Below, piece after piece: positions 33,625 to 43,076 of a stretch of DNA of 64,000 bases; the first letter of the stretch is position 1; every line of letters begins with the position of its first letter. The notes below the pieces were generated by a model, which was given only the letters and a program-made list of their open reading frames with translations, was not told where the DNA came from and ran no database searches. The stretch is from contig NZ_JAUJZH010000011.1 of NCBI RefSeq assembly GCF_030486595.1, forward strand, positions 124,001 to 188,000, given 5' to 3'. The translations under genes and the position numbers were made by a program. Source of the stretch: Variovorax ginsengisoli (GTDB taxonomy: Bacteria; Pseudomonadota; Gammaproteobacteria; Burkholderiales; Burkholderiaceae_C).

Positions 33625-34391
33625 ATGGAGATCACACCAGCCCAATTCGCCCAGATCGAGCACTGCCTGCCTCTGCAGCGCGGCAATGTAAGCCTCTCGA
33701 ATTTGGACGTGTTGAATGCGATCCTTTATGTTGCAGAGCACGGATGCAAGTGGCGCGGCCTGCCCAAGCGCTTCGGCAACTGGCACACCATCTACACGCG
33801 CATGAATCGGTGGTCCAAGAGCGGCGTGCTGGATCGCGTGTTTGCCGAGCTTCAGCAGGCCCAGGTCGTGCGCATCAAGATCGAGGCGGTGTCGCTGGAC
33901 AGCACCATCGTGAAGGTTCATCCCGATGGCACTGGTGCGTTAAAAAAAAAAACGGTCCCCAGTCTATCGGTCAATCCAGAGGCGGGTGGACCACCAAGAT
34001 TCATATGGTTGCCGCGGATGCTCGAACGGCCGTAACGTTTTCCCTCTCGCCTGGCCAAGCGCACGACGCGCCCGCAGGACGCGCTTTGCTGAGCAGCTTG
34101 GGTGCACCCGACCGACCTCTCCACCTGCTCATGGATCGCGCCTACGAGGGCAATGAGACACGGCAGTTGGCACTCGATCTGGGCTTCATTCCTGTCGTTC
34201 CGCCCAAGCAAACCCCGATGACGCCATGGGAGTACGACCGAGCGATGTACAAACGTCACAATGAGATCGAACGCCTCTTTCGGCGCCTCAAAGGCTACCG
34301 CCGGATCTTCTCTCGCTTCAAAAAACTCGATGTGATGTTCATCGGCTTCATCAGCTTCGCGCTGATCGCCGACGGACTTCGTTTGTGTTAA
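33625..34391 (+). CDS. IS5-family transposase, two frames joined by -1 frameshift
   Basis: DDE transposase expected as a fusion of about 255 residues. The first frame (33625-34035, from MEITPAQFAQ) has an N-terminal DUF4096-type domain and the first catalytic Asp (LDSTIVKVH). At a run of eleven A (33942-33952) a -1 shift enters the second frame, which carries the second Asp (LMDRAYEG) and the Glu (NEIERLFRRLK). Without shifting, a 137-residue protein ends at 34035. Such slippage is the normal expression mode in these groups. The TAA stop lies inside the right inverted repeat. Confidence 0.88.
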
Positions 34392-34397
34392 CACGCC
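34385..34397 (-). repeat. Right terminal inverted repeat of the IS
   Basis: GTGTTAACACGCC, the reverse complement of the left end, containing the transposase stop codon. Confidence 0.9.
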
Positions 34398-35501
34398 CTA
34401 GTTCGCGATCACGCCGCCACCGAGGCAGACCTCGCCGTCGTACAGCACGGCCGACTGGCCCGGTGTGACGGCCCATTGCGGTTCTTCGAATTCGAGGCGG
34501 AAGGCGCCATCGCGCCCCTCGCCCATCCGGCAGGACGCGTCGGCCTGCCGATAGCGCGACTTGGCGGCCAGCGCGCCGGGCGCCGGCGCCTGGCCCGAGA
34601 CCCAGCTCGCATCGTCGGCCTCGAGCGCCGACGACAGCAGCCACGGATGGTCGTGACCCTGCACCACCCACAACGTGTTGTCGGCGACATCCTTGCGCGC
34701 CACGAACCATGGCGCGTGGTCGCCGGCGCCGCGCCGGGCGCCCTTGGCCTTGATGCCGCCGATGCCCAGCCCCTGGCGCTGGCCCAGCGTGTAGAAGCTC
34801 AGGCCCTGGTGCTCGCCGATCTGGCGGCCGCGCTCGTCGCGCACCGGGCCCGGCTCCTTCGAGATGTAGCGGTTGAGGAACTCGCGGAAAGGGCGCTCGC
34901 CGATGAAGCAGATGCCGGTGGAGTCCTTCTTCTTCGCGTTCGGCAGGCCAATCTCGTCGGCGATGCGCCGCACCTCGGTCTTGTGCAGCTCGCCGACCGG
35001 GAACAGCGTCTTCGACAACTGCTGCTGGTTCAGGCGATGCAGGAAGTAGCTCTGGTCCTTGGCCGGATCGAGTCCCTTGAGCAGTTCGTGCAGGCCACTG
35101 GCCGCGTTGCGGCGAACGCGTGCGTAGTGCCCCGTGGCGATCTTCTCGGCGCCGAGCCGCATCGCGTGGTCGAGGAAGGCCTTGAACTTGATCTCGGCAT
35201 TGCACAGCACGTCGGGATTCGGCGTGCGGCCGGCCTGGTACTCGCGCAGGAATTCGGCGAACACGCGGTCCTTGTAGTCGGCGGCGAAATTGACGTGCTC
35301 GATCTCGATGCCCAGCACGTCGGCCACGCTGGCGGCGTCGACGAAGTCGATGTTCGACGAGCAGTATTCGCTGTCGTCGTCGTCTTCCCAGTTCTTCATG
35401 AAGATGCCGACCACCTCGTGGCCCTGCTGCTTCAGCAGGTGCGCCGTGACCGCGGAGTCGACTCCGCCGCTCAGGCCCACCACGATGCGCTGCTTTTCCA
35501 T
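34398..35501 (-). CDS. mnmA: tRNA-specific 2-thiouridylase MnmA
   Basis: Catalyses sulfur insertion at C2 of wobble uridine-34 in tRNA(Lys/Glu/Gln). The 367 residues have the PP-loop SGGVDS at 11-16, catalytic Cys100 (NPDVLC) and Cys198 (TGICF). The start at 35501 (MEKQRIV) matches the family; the upstream in-frame ATG adds unconserved residues. The TAG stop is supplied by the right CTAG copy at the edge of the insertion sequence, so the gene is complete despite the adjacent insertion. Confidence 0.96.
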   Translation of the reverse strand: MEKQRIVVGLSGGVDSAVTAHLLKQQGHEVVGIFMKNWEDDDDSEYCSSNIDFVDAASVADVLGIEIEHVNFAADYKDRVFAEFLREYQAGRTPNPDVLCNAEIKFKAFLDHAMRLGAEKIATGHYARVRRNAASGLHELLKGLDPAKDQSYFLHRLNQQQLSKTLFPVGELHKTEVRRIADEIGLPNAKKKDSTGICFIGERPFREFLNRYISKEPGPVRDERGRQIGEHQGLSFYTLGQRQGLGIGGIKAKGARRGAGDHAPWFVARKDVADNTLWVVQGHDHPWLLSSALEADDASWVSGQAPAPGALAAKSRYRQADASCRMGEGRDGAFRLEFEEPQWAVTPGQSAVLYDGEVCLGGGVIAN

Positions 35502-35553
35502 AGGGCTGGCATTGTCCCAGCACCGGCCAAGCCGGTGCCGGCGGCGGGTCAAT

Positions 35554-36549
35554 TCAGCGCGCGGGCAGCTGGTCGCGGAGTTCGGCCAGGATCTCGTAGG
35601 AGCGCAGCCGCGCGTCGTGGTCGAAGACCTGCGAGGTGATCATCAGCTCGTCCGCACCGGTGCGCTCGACGAAGGCCTGGATGCCGGCGCGCACGGTGTC
35701 GCGCGACCCCACCGCCGAACACGACAGCACCGAATCGAGCAAGGCGTTCTCGGCCGGGCCGACTTTCTGCCGATAGTTGGCGACCGGGGGCGGCAGGCGC
35801 CCCGGCCGGCCGCTGCGCAGGTTGACGAAGGCCTGCTGCCAGGATGTGGCGCGGAACGCGGCTTCCTCGTCGGTCTCGGCCGCGAACACGTTGAAGCCCA
35901 GCATCACGTAAGGCTTGGCGAGTTGCGCCGAGGGCTTGAAGGTCTCGCGGTAGATGCGGATCGCCTGCATCAGCTGCTGCGGCGCGAAGTGCGAGGCGAA
36001 GGCATAGGGCAGGCCGAGATGGGCCGCGAGCTGGGCACCGAAAGTGCTCGATCCGAGGATCCACACCGGCACCTCGAGCCCCCGGCCGGGCACCGCGAGC
36101 ACCGGCTGGCGCGGCTCCTTCGACATGAAGTCCATCAGTTCGACGACGTCCTGCGGGAACTGGTCCGAATCGGATTGAAGGTCGCGCCGCAGCGCCTGCG
36201 CGGTGCGCTGGTCGGAGCCGGGCGCGCGGCCGAGGCCGAGGTCGATGCGCCCCGGGTACAGCGATTCCAGGGTGCCGAACTGTTCGGCGATCACCAGCGG
36301 CGAATGGTTCGGCAGCATCACGCCGCCGGCGCCGATCCGGATCGTCGAGGTGCCGGCGCCGATGTGGGCCAGCAGTACCGCCGTGGCCGCGCTCGCGATG
36401 CCCGGCATGCCGTGGTGCTCGGCCAGCCAGTAGCGGCGGTAGCCCAGCTTCTCGCCATGCCGCGCCAGCGACAGCGAATTGCGAAAGGACTGCGCGGGAT
36501 CGCTGCCTTCGGTGACGGGGGAGAGATCGAGGATTGAAAACGGAATCAT
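35554..36549 (-). CDS. Luciferase-like flavin-dependent oxidoreductase
   Basis: LLM-class monooxygenase-fold protein of 331 residues, of the YhbW/MsnO8 type. It contains [37 protein letters not shown] and [10 protein letters not shown], hallmarks of this subfamily. It would use FMNH2 and oxygen, but the substrate is unknown. It is divergent from the Cls-like gene across 76 bp. Confidence 0.87.
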   Translation of the reverse strand: MIPFSILDLSPVTEGSDPAQSFRNSLSLARHGEKLGYRRYWLAEHHGMPGIASAATAVLLAHIGAGTSTIRIGAGGVMLPNHSPLVIAEQFGTLESLYPGRIDLGLGRAPGSDQRTAQALRRDLQSDSDQFPQDVVELMDFMSKEPRQPVLAVPGRGLEVPVWILGSSTFGAQLAAHLGLPYAFASHFAPQQLMQAIRIYRETFKPSAQLAKPYVMLGFNVFAAETDEEAAFRATSWQQAFVNLRSGRPGRLPPPVANYRQKVGPAENALLDSVLSCSAVGSRDTVRAGIQAFVERTGADELMITSQVFDHDARLRSYEILAELRDQLPAR

Positions 36550-36625
36550 GCCGCTATCTTGGCGCGGATCGGCCGGATTCAAGCGCCGAAGGGATATTGG
36601 CCCGCCACCGGGTAGGCTTGCGGCC

Positions 36626-38194
36626 ATGAATTGGCGACGCTTCGGTTCCTGCATGCTTGGTTTTGCGCTGGCCCTGGCCCTGGGCGCTTGCGGCTCGCTG
36701 CCGGCAGGCGTGGAGCGGCCGGTGTCGACCAGTCTTCCCGCCGCGCCGGATCAAAGCCCGCTGGCCCGGCTGGCCGAGTCCGCGCTGCCGGCCAGCGCCC
36801 AGTCGGGCTTCCGGCTGCTGCCGCTGGGCGCCTACGGCCTCGATGCCCGGCTGGCGCTGATCGGCCGCGCCACGCGCACCCTGGACCTGCAGGTCTACAT
36901 CATGGACAACGACGAGTCCGGGCGTGCCGTGTTCGCCGCGCTGCGCGACGCCGCCCAGCGCGGGGTGCGCGTACGGCTGCTGCTTGACGACCTCAACAGC
37001 GCGAGCGCCGAGCCGCTGCTGGAGGCGCTGGTCGACCTGCCGAACTTCGAGATCCGCTTGTTCAACCCGTTCTGCTGCGCCCGCCAAAGCCTGGCCGGGC
37101 GCATCGCGACCTCGCTCGGCGACCTGCCCCGGCTCGATCACCGGATGCACAACAAGCTGATGATCGCCGATGGCGCGCTGGCCATCATCGGCGGCCGCAA
37201 CATCGCCGACGCCTACTTCGGCCGCGACCCGGTGGCGAACTTCATCGACCTCGACGCCATCGCCGCGGGTCGCGTGGTGCCCCAGCTCGGCGTGCTCTTC
37301 GACCGCTACTGGAACAGCGAAGAATCCTTTCCGGCCAAGTCCCTGGTGCGACCGCTCGGCCCCGAGTCCGCGCGCACGGCCGCGCTCGCGCGCCTCTTGC
37401 CCGACAGCGCGGCACCGATCGATCCCGGACTGCCCGCGCGCGACCTGCTGGGACGCGAGCCGGTCGGCAAGGAACTGGCGGCAAACCGGCTGAGCCTGGT
37501 CCCCGGCCTCGCCTACGCCGTCGCCGACCAGCCGTCCAAGCGGCTGCAGATCGGCGACGAGCTCGAGGCCGGCAGCCTGATGACCGGCGCAGTTAGCCAG
37601 ATGCTCGGCACCCGCAGCGAACTGGTGGTGAGCTCGCCCTACCTGGTGCCCGGCACGCGCGGCATGGCGGTGATGCACAGCCTGCAGCGCAAGGGCGTCG
37701 AGATGACGCTGGTGACCAACTCGCTGTCGGCCAACGACTCGGCCCTGGTCAACATCGGCTATGCGCGCTACCGGCGGCCGATCCTGCGCGCCGGCGTCAG
37801 GCTGTACGAGATCAGCGCCCAGCCCTCCGCCAATGCGAGCCAGCCTTTCTTCAGCGGCTCGTCGCGCGGTCGCCTGCACGCGAAGCTGATGGTGATCGAC
37901 CAGGAAGTGGTGCTGCTCGGCTCGCTCAACCTCGACCCGCGCTCGGCGCGACGCAACACCGAGCTCGGGGTCGCGATCGACAGCCCGGCACTGGCCAGGG
38001 AAGCGCTGCGCCTGATCGACGCGATGAAGAACGAGGCCTACGCCCTGCGGCTGGAGACGCAAGGCAGCGCGCTCGCGTGGGTGTCGCCGAACGAGGACGA
38101 CGACCAGGGCGTCGACACCGAGCCGGGCGTGTCGCCATGGAACACGCTGCAACGGCTGCTGCTGCAGCCGCTGGTGCCCGAGGACCTGCTCTGA
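36626..38194 (+). CDS. Phospholipase D-family protein, cardiolipin synthase-like lipoprotein
   Basis: 522 residues with two HKD motifs: His175/Lys177/Asp182 (HNKLMIAD) and His418/Lys420/Asp425 (HAKLMVID). These are the catalytic dyads of phospholipase D and ClsC-type cardiolipin synthases. The N-terminus is a lipoprotein signal peptide ending LGAC with Cys22, which would anchor the enzyme in the envelope, unlike the typical cytoplasmic ClsC. It is followed by small envelope-protein genes on the other strand. Cardiolipin synthase is the likeliest activity; a phosphatidyl hydrolase is possible. Confidence 0.85.
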   Translation: MNWRRFGSCMLGFALALALGACGSLPAGVERPVSTSLPAAPDQSPLARLAESALPASAQSGFRLLPLGAYGLDARLALIGRATRTLDLQVYIMDNDESGRAVFAALRDAAQRGVRVRLLLDDLNSASAEPLLEALVDLPNFEIRLFNPFCCARQSLAGRIATSLGDLPRLDHRMHNKLMIADGALAIIGGRNIADAYFGRDPVANFIDLDAIAAGRVVPQLGVLFDRYWNSEESFPAKSLVRPLGPESARTAALARLLPDSAAPIDPGLPARDLLGREPVGKELAANRLSLVPGLAYAVADQPSKRLQIGDELEAGSLMTGAVSQMLGTRSELVVSSPYLVPGTRGMAVMHSLQRKGVEMTLVTNSLSANDSALVNIGYARYRRPILRAGVRLYEISAQPSANASQPFFSGSSRGRLHAKLMVIDQEVVLLGSLNLDPRSARRNTELGVAIDSPALAREALRLIDAMKNEAYALRLETQGSALAWVSPNEDDDQGVDTEPGVSPWNTLQRLLLQPLVPEDLL

Positions 38195-38212
38195 CGCGCG
38201 TCGGCGCGCTGC

Positions 38213-38590
38213 TCAGGCCAGGGCCTTGGCCTTGAGCCTGGCGAATTCTTCCGGGGTGATGGTGCCGGCGTCCAGCAGCGCCTTGGCATCCGCGATGTGC
38301 TCGGCCGGCGACTTGCCGGCCACTTCGCGGATGTAGGCGTCGGTGTCGGACTTGGCGCGCTGCAGGCTGGCACGCTGCCGCTCCGCCATGCCCCGGCCGC
38401 GGATCACGATGTAGAGGATCGCCGTGAGGCCCGGGATCACGACCAGGCCGATGATCCACAGCACCTTCGATCCGCCGCCCAGCTCCGAGTCGCGGAACAG
38501 GTCGCCGATGATCTGGAACAGGATGAGCAGGTAGACGATCAGGACGAAGGTCGACAGCAGCAATTGAATCAGGTCCCAAAAATTGCTCAT
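38213..38590 (-). CDS. Small membrane protein with C-terminal SHOCT domain
   Basis: 125 residues. Two membrane helices (about 7-29 and 43-63) resemble a PLDc_N-type module, followed by a charged linker and a short C-terminal SHOCT motif (ALLDAGTITPEEFARLKAKALA region). SHOCT tails are thought to mediate oligomerisation. The function is unknown. It converges with the Cls-like gene, 18 bp apart. Confidence 0.75.
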   Translation of the reverse strand: MSNFWDLIQLLLSTFVLIVYLLILFQIIGDLFRDSELGGGSKVLWIIGLVVIPGLTAILYIVIRGRGMAERQRASLQRAKSDTDAYIREVAGKSPAEHIADAKALLDAGTITPEEFARLKAKALA

Positions 38591-38636
38591 GGATGTCTTT
38601 CTAGCTTGTTGAAAAATCGAGTAAACAGAGGCGGCT

Positions 38637-38861
38637 TCAGGGCCGGCGCGTGGCGCCGTGCGCCAGCGAGCGCAGCAGGCTCAGCACGAAGCCGCCTGTG
38701 AACATGCCCAGCACGTAGATCAGCAGCACCAGCACCGAGATCGGCAGCGTGATGCTCATGGAGAACAGCGAGACGGTCGCGGACTCCAGGTTCTGGAACT
38801 TGAACAGCAGGACGATGCCGGCCAGGATCACGATCAGCACGATGTAGACGAAGCGGTGCAT
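38637..38861 (-). CDS. LapA-domain (DUF1049) inner membrane protein
   Basis: 74-residue protein with two membrane helices separated by FQNLESATVSLFSMSITLP, the LapA/DUF1049 pattern. Relatives assist lipopolysaccharide assembly control (LapA with LapB), though this gene is not beside a lapB. It lies between the SHOCT and SH3-like genes. Confidence 0.75.
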   Translation of the reverse strand: MHRFVYIVLIVILAGIVLLFKFQNLESATVSLFSMSITLPISVLVLLIYVLGMFTGGFVLSLLRSLAHGATRRP

Positions 38862-38899
38862 GAGGGGTCTCTCCTTGGTGAAATGCGAAGCGGCGTGGT

Positions 38900-39313
38900 T
38901 CATCGAGGCGGCCGCATCGGCGGCGGCGGCGGCGGCCGGAACCCGGGCGAACGCCAGTTCGACCACTGGTTGCGATCGACGTCCCAGGGCCGTCCGCGGT
39001 AATGCCGGTCCCAGTAGGTCGGCACCGAGAAATTGACGATCGGCGCCCGCCGCACCGCATTCGAGAGATAGCGCGAATCGACCCAGCCGCGGTTGCGGCC
39101 GGCGGCGACATCGCACCAGCGCCAGCGCGTGGTGCAGCCGAACACCCGCACCGGCGTGCGCGCCGGCAGCCAGCTCACGACCGGGAAAACGCGGTCGGGA
39201 CCGGCCCGCATGTTGACCGCCTGCAAGGTGGAGGCCGTCTGTGCCAGCGCCGCCAGCGGCAGCAGCAGTAAGGCCAAGGCGGCGAGCCATCGGGTCGAGA
39301 CGGGGATCGGCAT
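38900..39313 (-). CDS. Secreted SH3-like domain protein
   Basis: 137 residues with a signal peptide cleaved after ALAQ, then a bacterial SH3-like domain (STLQAVNMRAGPDRVFPVV through GWVDSRYLS), and a basic, Trp/Pro-rich tail ending in polyproline. Such domains occur in periplasmic proteins that contact peptidoglycan. The ATG at 39313 has GAGGG upstream; a GTG at 39325 is the alternative. It starts 14 bp after the antiporter gene and is probably cotranscribed. Confidence 0.72.
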   Translation of the reverse strand: MPIPVSTRWLAALALLLLPLAALAQTASTLQAVNMRAGPDRVFPVVSWLPARTPVRVFGCTTRWRWCDVAAGRNRGWVDSRYLSNAVRRAPIVNFSVPTYWDRHYRGRPWDVDRNQWSNWRSPGFRPPPPPPMRPPR

Positions 39314-39326
39314 GGTCACCCTCACA

Positions 39327-40757
39327 CTACACCGTGATCGAGCCGGACACCAGCGCCCACAGCGCCGCCATCGCAGCGAGCACCAGCACGCCGAAGACGA
39401 CCATCTCGGGCCCGGTGAAGATCCGCTCCTTCTGCTCGCGCCGGGCGAGGAAGTACAGGATGGTGCCCGGCGCGTAGAGGATCGCCGAGAGCAGCAGGAA
39501 CTTCAGGCCGCCCGCATACAGCATGCCCGCGGCGTAGAGCGTCGCGATGGCGCCGCGCACCCAGTCGCCCGTGCGGCTGCGGCCGTCCTGCTCGTAGGTC
39601 TTGCCGGTCCATGCGAGCTTGAGCCCGTAGGCGGCGACCAGCAGGTAGGGGACGAGCGTCATCGAGCTCGTCATCTTCAGCGCCATCGTGAAGGCGTACT
39701 CGGCGAACCAGGTCACGAGCAGAAAGAGCTGGATCACGATGTTGGTCAGCCACAGCGCGGCGGACGGCACCTTGTTGGCATTCTCGCGGGCGAGAAAGCT
39801 CGGCATGGTCTGGTTCTTGGCCGCCGAATGCAGCACCTCGGCCGCGAGCAGCGACCACGACAGGTAGTTGCCGAGGATCGAGATCAGCAGCCCGACGCTG
39901 ATGAAGACCAGGCCCCAGGGACCTACGATCGAGGCGAACACGCCAGCCATCGCGGGTGTCGGCAGCGCCTGCAGGTCGGGGCGCAGCAACACGCCGTACG
40001 AGAACATCGTGACCAGGATCAGCAGGCACAGCACGCCCAGGAAGCCGAGCACGGTGGCGGCGCCGACGTCCTCGCGCTTTCTCGCGTGGCGCGAATAGAC
40101 GCTGGCGCCCTCGATGCCCACGAACACGAACACCGTCACCAGCATGGTGTTGCGGACCTGGCTCGCGACGCTCGACAGGCTGCGCTCCTCGCCGCCCCAG
40201 AAGTTCCAGGCAAAGATGTCGGCCTTGAAGCCGGCGGCGGCGACCACCAGGAAGACCGCGATCGGCACGATCTTGGCCACGGTCGCGATGGTGTTGAGCG
40301 CCGTCGCCTCCTTGACGCCGCGCAGCACCAGCACATGCACGCCCCACAAGATCACGGAGGCGGAGACGATCGCGACCGCGGTCGAGCCATCGCCGAAGAC
40401 CGGGAAGAACTGGCCCAGCGTGGCCTTGATCAGCACCAGGCAAGCGACGTCGGCCAGGCAGCAGCCGATCCAGTAGCCCACCGCGGACGCGAAACCCAGG
40501 TAGTTGCCAAAGCCGGCCTTGGCGTAGGCATAGATGCCGGTGTCGAGGTCGGGCCGTCGCATCGACAGGGTCTGGAAGACCAGCGCGAGCATCAGCATGC
40601 CGGTGCCGGCGATGGTCCATGCGATCAGTGCGCCGAGGCCACCGGTCGAACGGCCGAAGGCCGAGGGCAGCGCGAAGATGCCCGAACCGATCATGGACCC
40701 GACGACGAGCGCGATCAGGGCGCCACGCGAAAGCTTCTGGTCTTGCGAAGTGCTCAT
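39327..40757 (-). CDS. APC-family basic amino acid antiporter (ArcD-like)
   Basis: 476-residue inner-membrane transporter with about 12 helices. The first helix carries the APC signature VVGSMIGSGIF, and the sequence resembles arginine/ornithine or lysine antiporters. The substrate is uncertain: no arginine deiminase or decarboxylase genes are adjacent. Confidence 0.85.
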   Translation of the reverse strand: MSTSQDQKLSRGALIALVVGSMIGSGIFALPSAFGRSTGGLGALIAWTIAGTGMLMLALVFQTLSMRRPDLDTGIYAYAKAGFGNYLGFASAVGYWIGCCLADVACLVLIKATLGQFFPVFGDGSTAVAIVSASVILWGVHVLVLRGVKEATALNTIATVAKIVPIAVFLVVAAAGFKADIFAWNFWGGEERSLSSVASQVRNTMLVTVFVFVGIEGASVYSRHARKREDVGAATVLGFLGVLCLLILVTMFSYGVLLRPDLQALPTPAMAGVFASIVGPWGLVFISVGLLISILGNYLSWSLLAAEVLHSAAKNQTMPSFLARENANKVPSAALWLTNIVIQLFLLVTWFAEYAFTMALKMTSSMTLVPYLLVAAYGLKLAWTGKTYEQDGRSRTGDWVRGAIATLYAAGMLYAGGLKFLLLSAILYAPGTILYFLARREQKERIFTGPEMVVFGVLVLAAMAALWALVSGSITV

Positions 40758-40985
40758 GCAGGGTCAACAGGGCGGAACCGAAGTGCCCGTCCAACCTCCA
40801 GATTCGTTGTTCTCATGGGTTCCCACGATGTGTCGTGCGCGTCGGCCGAGTCCATGGAACACATCCGGCGGCGAGCATCGATGGCTCGCAAACCTTTGTC
40901 AAGCGCGTCTTCTAGCGCCGCGCGCCGGCTGGATTTTCGGCATCGATCGCCGCATCATCGGCCGGACAACCACAGAGGAACGCCC

Positions 40986-41717
40986 ATGACATCGATCCAG
41001 GATTGCTGCGGCCGGCGGAGCTGGCTGAAGGCCGGCGCCGGCACCGGCGCCGCCGTGCTGATGGCCGGCATCGGCCTGCGCACCGAGGACGCCGAGGCGG
41101 CTTCGCTGAGCCAGGCCCAGCGCGACGCGCTGACCCCCGACCAGATCATCGAGATGATGAAGCGGGGCAACCAGCGCTTCCGATCCGGCAAGACGACGCA
41201 GCACGACTACCTGGCGCAGAAGCGGTCCAGCGCATCGGGCCAGTTCCCGGCGGCGGTGATCCTGAGCTGCATCGACTCGCGCGCGCCGGCCGAGATCATC
41301 CTCGACATGGGGATCGGCGAAAGCTTCAACGCCCGCATCGCCGGCAACATCGCCAACAAGGACCTGATGGGCAGCCTGGAGTTCGCCTGCGCCGCCGCCG
41401 GCGCCAAGGTGGTGCTCGTGATGGGCCACACCGCCTGCGGCGCGATCAAAGGCGCCATCGACAACGTGCAGCTCGGCAACCTGACCGGCCTGCTCGACAC
41501 CATCAAGCCCGCCGTGGCGGCGACCACCTACGCGGGCGAGCGAACCAGCAAGAACGCGGCCTTCGTCGACGCGGTGGCGCGAACCAACGTGCAGCAGACC
41601 ATCGACACGCTGCGCAGCGGCAGCCCGACCCTCTCGGACCTCGAGAAGAAAGGGCAGATCAAGATCGTCGGGGCGATGTACGACCTGTCGAACGGTGCCT
41701 TGACCTTCTTGAGCTAG
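40986..41717 (+). CDS. Tat-exported beta-class carbonic anhydrase
   Basis: Zinc enzyme interconverting CO2 and bicarbonate, 243 residues. Zinc ligands Cys95, His148 and Cys151 (SCIDSR and GHTACGA), with the Asp97/Arg99 dyad, define the beta class. The N-terminus has a twin-arginine signal (RRSWLKAG, then a hydrophobic stretch ending near AEAA), so the folded enzyme is probably periplasmic. GAGGA lies upstream of the ATG. The 228-bp gap before it contains no evident gene. Confidence 0.9.
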   Translation: MTSIQDCCGRRSWLKAGAGTGAAVLMAGIGLRTEDAEAASLSQAQRDALTPDQIIEMMKRGNQRFRSGKTTQHDYLAQKRSSASGQFPAAVILSCIDSRAPAEIILDMGIGESFNARIAGNIANKDLMGSLEFACAAAGAKVVLVMGHTACGAIKGAIDNVQLGNLTGLLDTIKPAVAATTYAGERTSKNAAFVDAVARTNVQQTIDTLRSGSPTLSDLEKKGQIKIVGAMYDLSNGALTFLS

Positions 41718-41746
41718 GCCAACAACGCCGCCGGTTCGATGCCAGG

Positions 41747-42973
41747 TCAGCGCCGCCCGCCGGCCAGCCGAAGCGCCTGCGGCCGCTGCCGCAGCCGGTA
41801 CATCGCCACGCAGCCGAGCAGCGGCCCCACCGCCAGCATGCTGAAGGCGCCGGGCCAGCCGGCCAGGGCCACCACGTCGGGCACCAGGTGGATGCTGACC
41901 AGCGTCAGCAGGAAGCCGGTGCAGGTCTGGATGGTCAACAGGGTGCCGACCGAGGCAGGGTCTCCGAGTTCGGCGATGCTGGCCGAAAACTGGGCCGAGT
42001 CGGCGATCACGGTCACGCCCCACAGCAGCGCCACCGGAACCACGATCCAGGGCGAGGCCCCCAGCAGCCATCCGATCAGCAGCGCGCAGCTGGCGCTGGC
42101 GGCCATGGCGCCGATGGTGACCGCGGTCCGGCCGATGCGGTCGGCCAGCAGGCCTCCGCCCCAGGCGCCCAGCATGCCCGACGCCACCGCGGCGAAGGTC
42201 CAGAGGCTGGCCTGGTGAGCGGCATCGGGCCGGCCGCTAAGTGCGAAGCTGGCCTGCAGGAACACGGCCAGCCAGGCCCACATCGCATACAGCTCCCACA
42301 TGTGGCCCAGGTAGCCCAGGTTGGCGAGCCGGACCGCCGGGTCGCGCCAGGCCTGCATGAACTTCGTCGGGTCGAGCCGGGCGGCGCGGGCCATTTGCGG
42401 GCCGATCCCGCAGGCCAGCACGGCGACGCCCGCGAGCGCGGCGCAGGCCGCGGCGACGCCGTAGACCAGGCGCCAGTCCAGCCCGCCGCTGGCCGCCAGC
42501 AGGTGCGGGCTAGCCGAGCCCAGCGTCAGGGCTCCGACCAGAAGGCCGATCAGCAAGCCGAGGTCGCCCTGGGCCCAGGTCGCCGCCAGCCGCATGCCGA
42601 CCGGATACACGCCGGCCATGCAGACGCCGGTGAGAAAGCGCAAGGCGTAGACGAGCGGGCCGGTCGGCGGCAGGAACACCAGCCAGGCGGTGGCGGCGGC
42701 CGCGACCAGCGCCGAGGCCATGAACAGGCGCCTCGGATCGAAGCGGTCGGCCAGCGAGAGCACGGCGCTGAAGATGGTGCCGGCGACGAAGCCGACCTGC
42801 AGCGCGCTGGTCAGCAGCGCCGCCGCCTGGGCGCTCACCGCCTGGGTCTGCTTGACGGTCGCGACCACCGACGCGGAGGAGAACCAGACGGTCATGGCGC
42901 CGACCTGGCACAGCAGGAGGATGGCCAGCGAGCGGACCTTGGCGCGGGACGGCGGCGATGGGGGGATCGACAT
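41747..42973 (-). CDS. MFS transporter
   Basis: 408 residues with about 12 membrane helices. It contains an MFS motif-A-like segment after helix 2 (ADRFDPRRL) and its repeat (ADRIGRTAV). An MFS gene between ssb and uvrA is common in betaproteobacteria, but the substrate is unknown. It lies downstream of ssb, separated by a terminator-like hairpin. Confidence 0.85.
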   Translation of the reverse strand: MSIPPSPPSRAKVRSLAILLLCQVGAMTVWFSSASVVATVKQTQAVSAQAAALLTSALQVGFVAGTIFSAVLSLADRFDPRRLFMASALVAAAATAWLVFLPPTGPLVYALRFLTGVCMAGVYPVGMRLAATWAQGDLGLLIGLLVGALTLGSASPHLLAASGGLDWRLVYGVAAACAALAGVAVLACGIGPQMARAARLDPTKFMQAWRDPAVRLANLGYLGHMWELYAMWAWLAVFLQASFALSGRPDAAHQASLWTFAAVASGMLGAWGGGLLADRIGRTAVTIGAMAASASCALLIGWLLGASPWIVVPVALLWGVTVIADSAQFSASIAELGDPASVGTLLTIQTCTGFLLTLVSIHLVPDVVALAGWPGAFSMLAVGPLLGCVAMYRLRQRPQALRLAGGRR

Positions 42974-43018
42974 GGCTCCGGCTCCTGGCGGGGGGCGTCA
43001 GATCATCGCCGAAATGCG

Positions 43019-43049
43019 AAGGGCCGGCTCTGGTGGAGAACCGGCCCTT
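43019..43049 (-). terminator. Probable terminator after ssb
   Basis: AAGGGCCGG and CCGGCCCTT form a 9-bp stem about 28 bp after the ssb stop, before the MFS start on the same strand. The following sequence on the - strand (CGCATTTCGG) has only a weak U-tract. Confidence 0.6.
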
Positions 43050-43076
43050 GGGTCTGCGGATCGACGGAGGTCGAGA

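Larger units (their letters stand above)
33573..34397 (+). mobile_element. IS5-family insertion sequence (IS427/IS1031-like)
   Basis: An 825-bp element bounded by perfect 13-bp inverted repeats (GGCGTGTTAACAC) and flanked by CTAG on both sides. It has one transposase split over two frames. The short length, CTAG target and two-frame transposase are typical of the IS427/IS1031 groups of the IS5 family. It has about 57% G+C in the line I counted, below its neighbours. Because both ends are perfect and the frame change is of the programmed type, it looks intact and recently inserted. Confidence 0.9.

Noticed and set aside
35502-35552. Longer mnmA start at 35552
   Set aside because: The extra residues are arginine-rich and not part of the family N-terminus, which begins just before SGGVDS.
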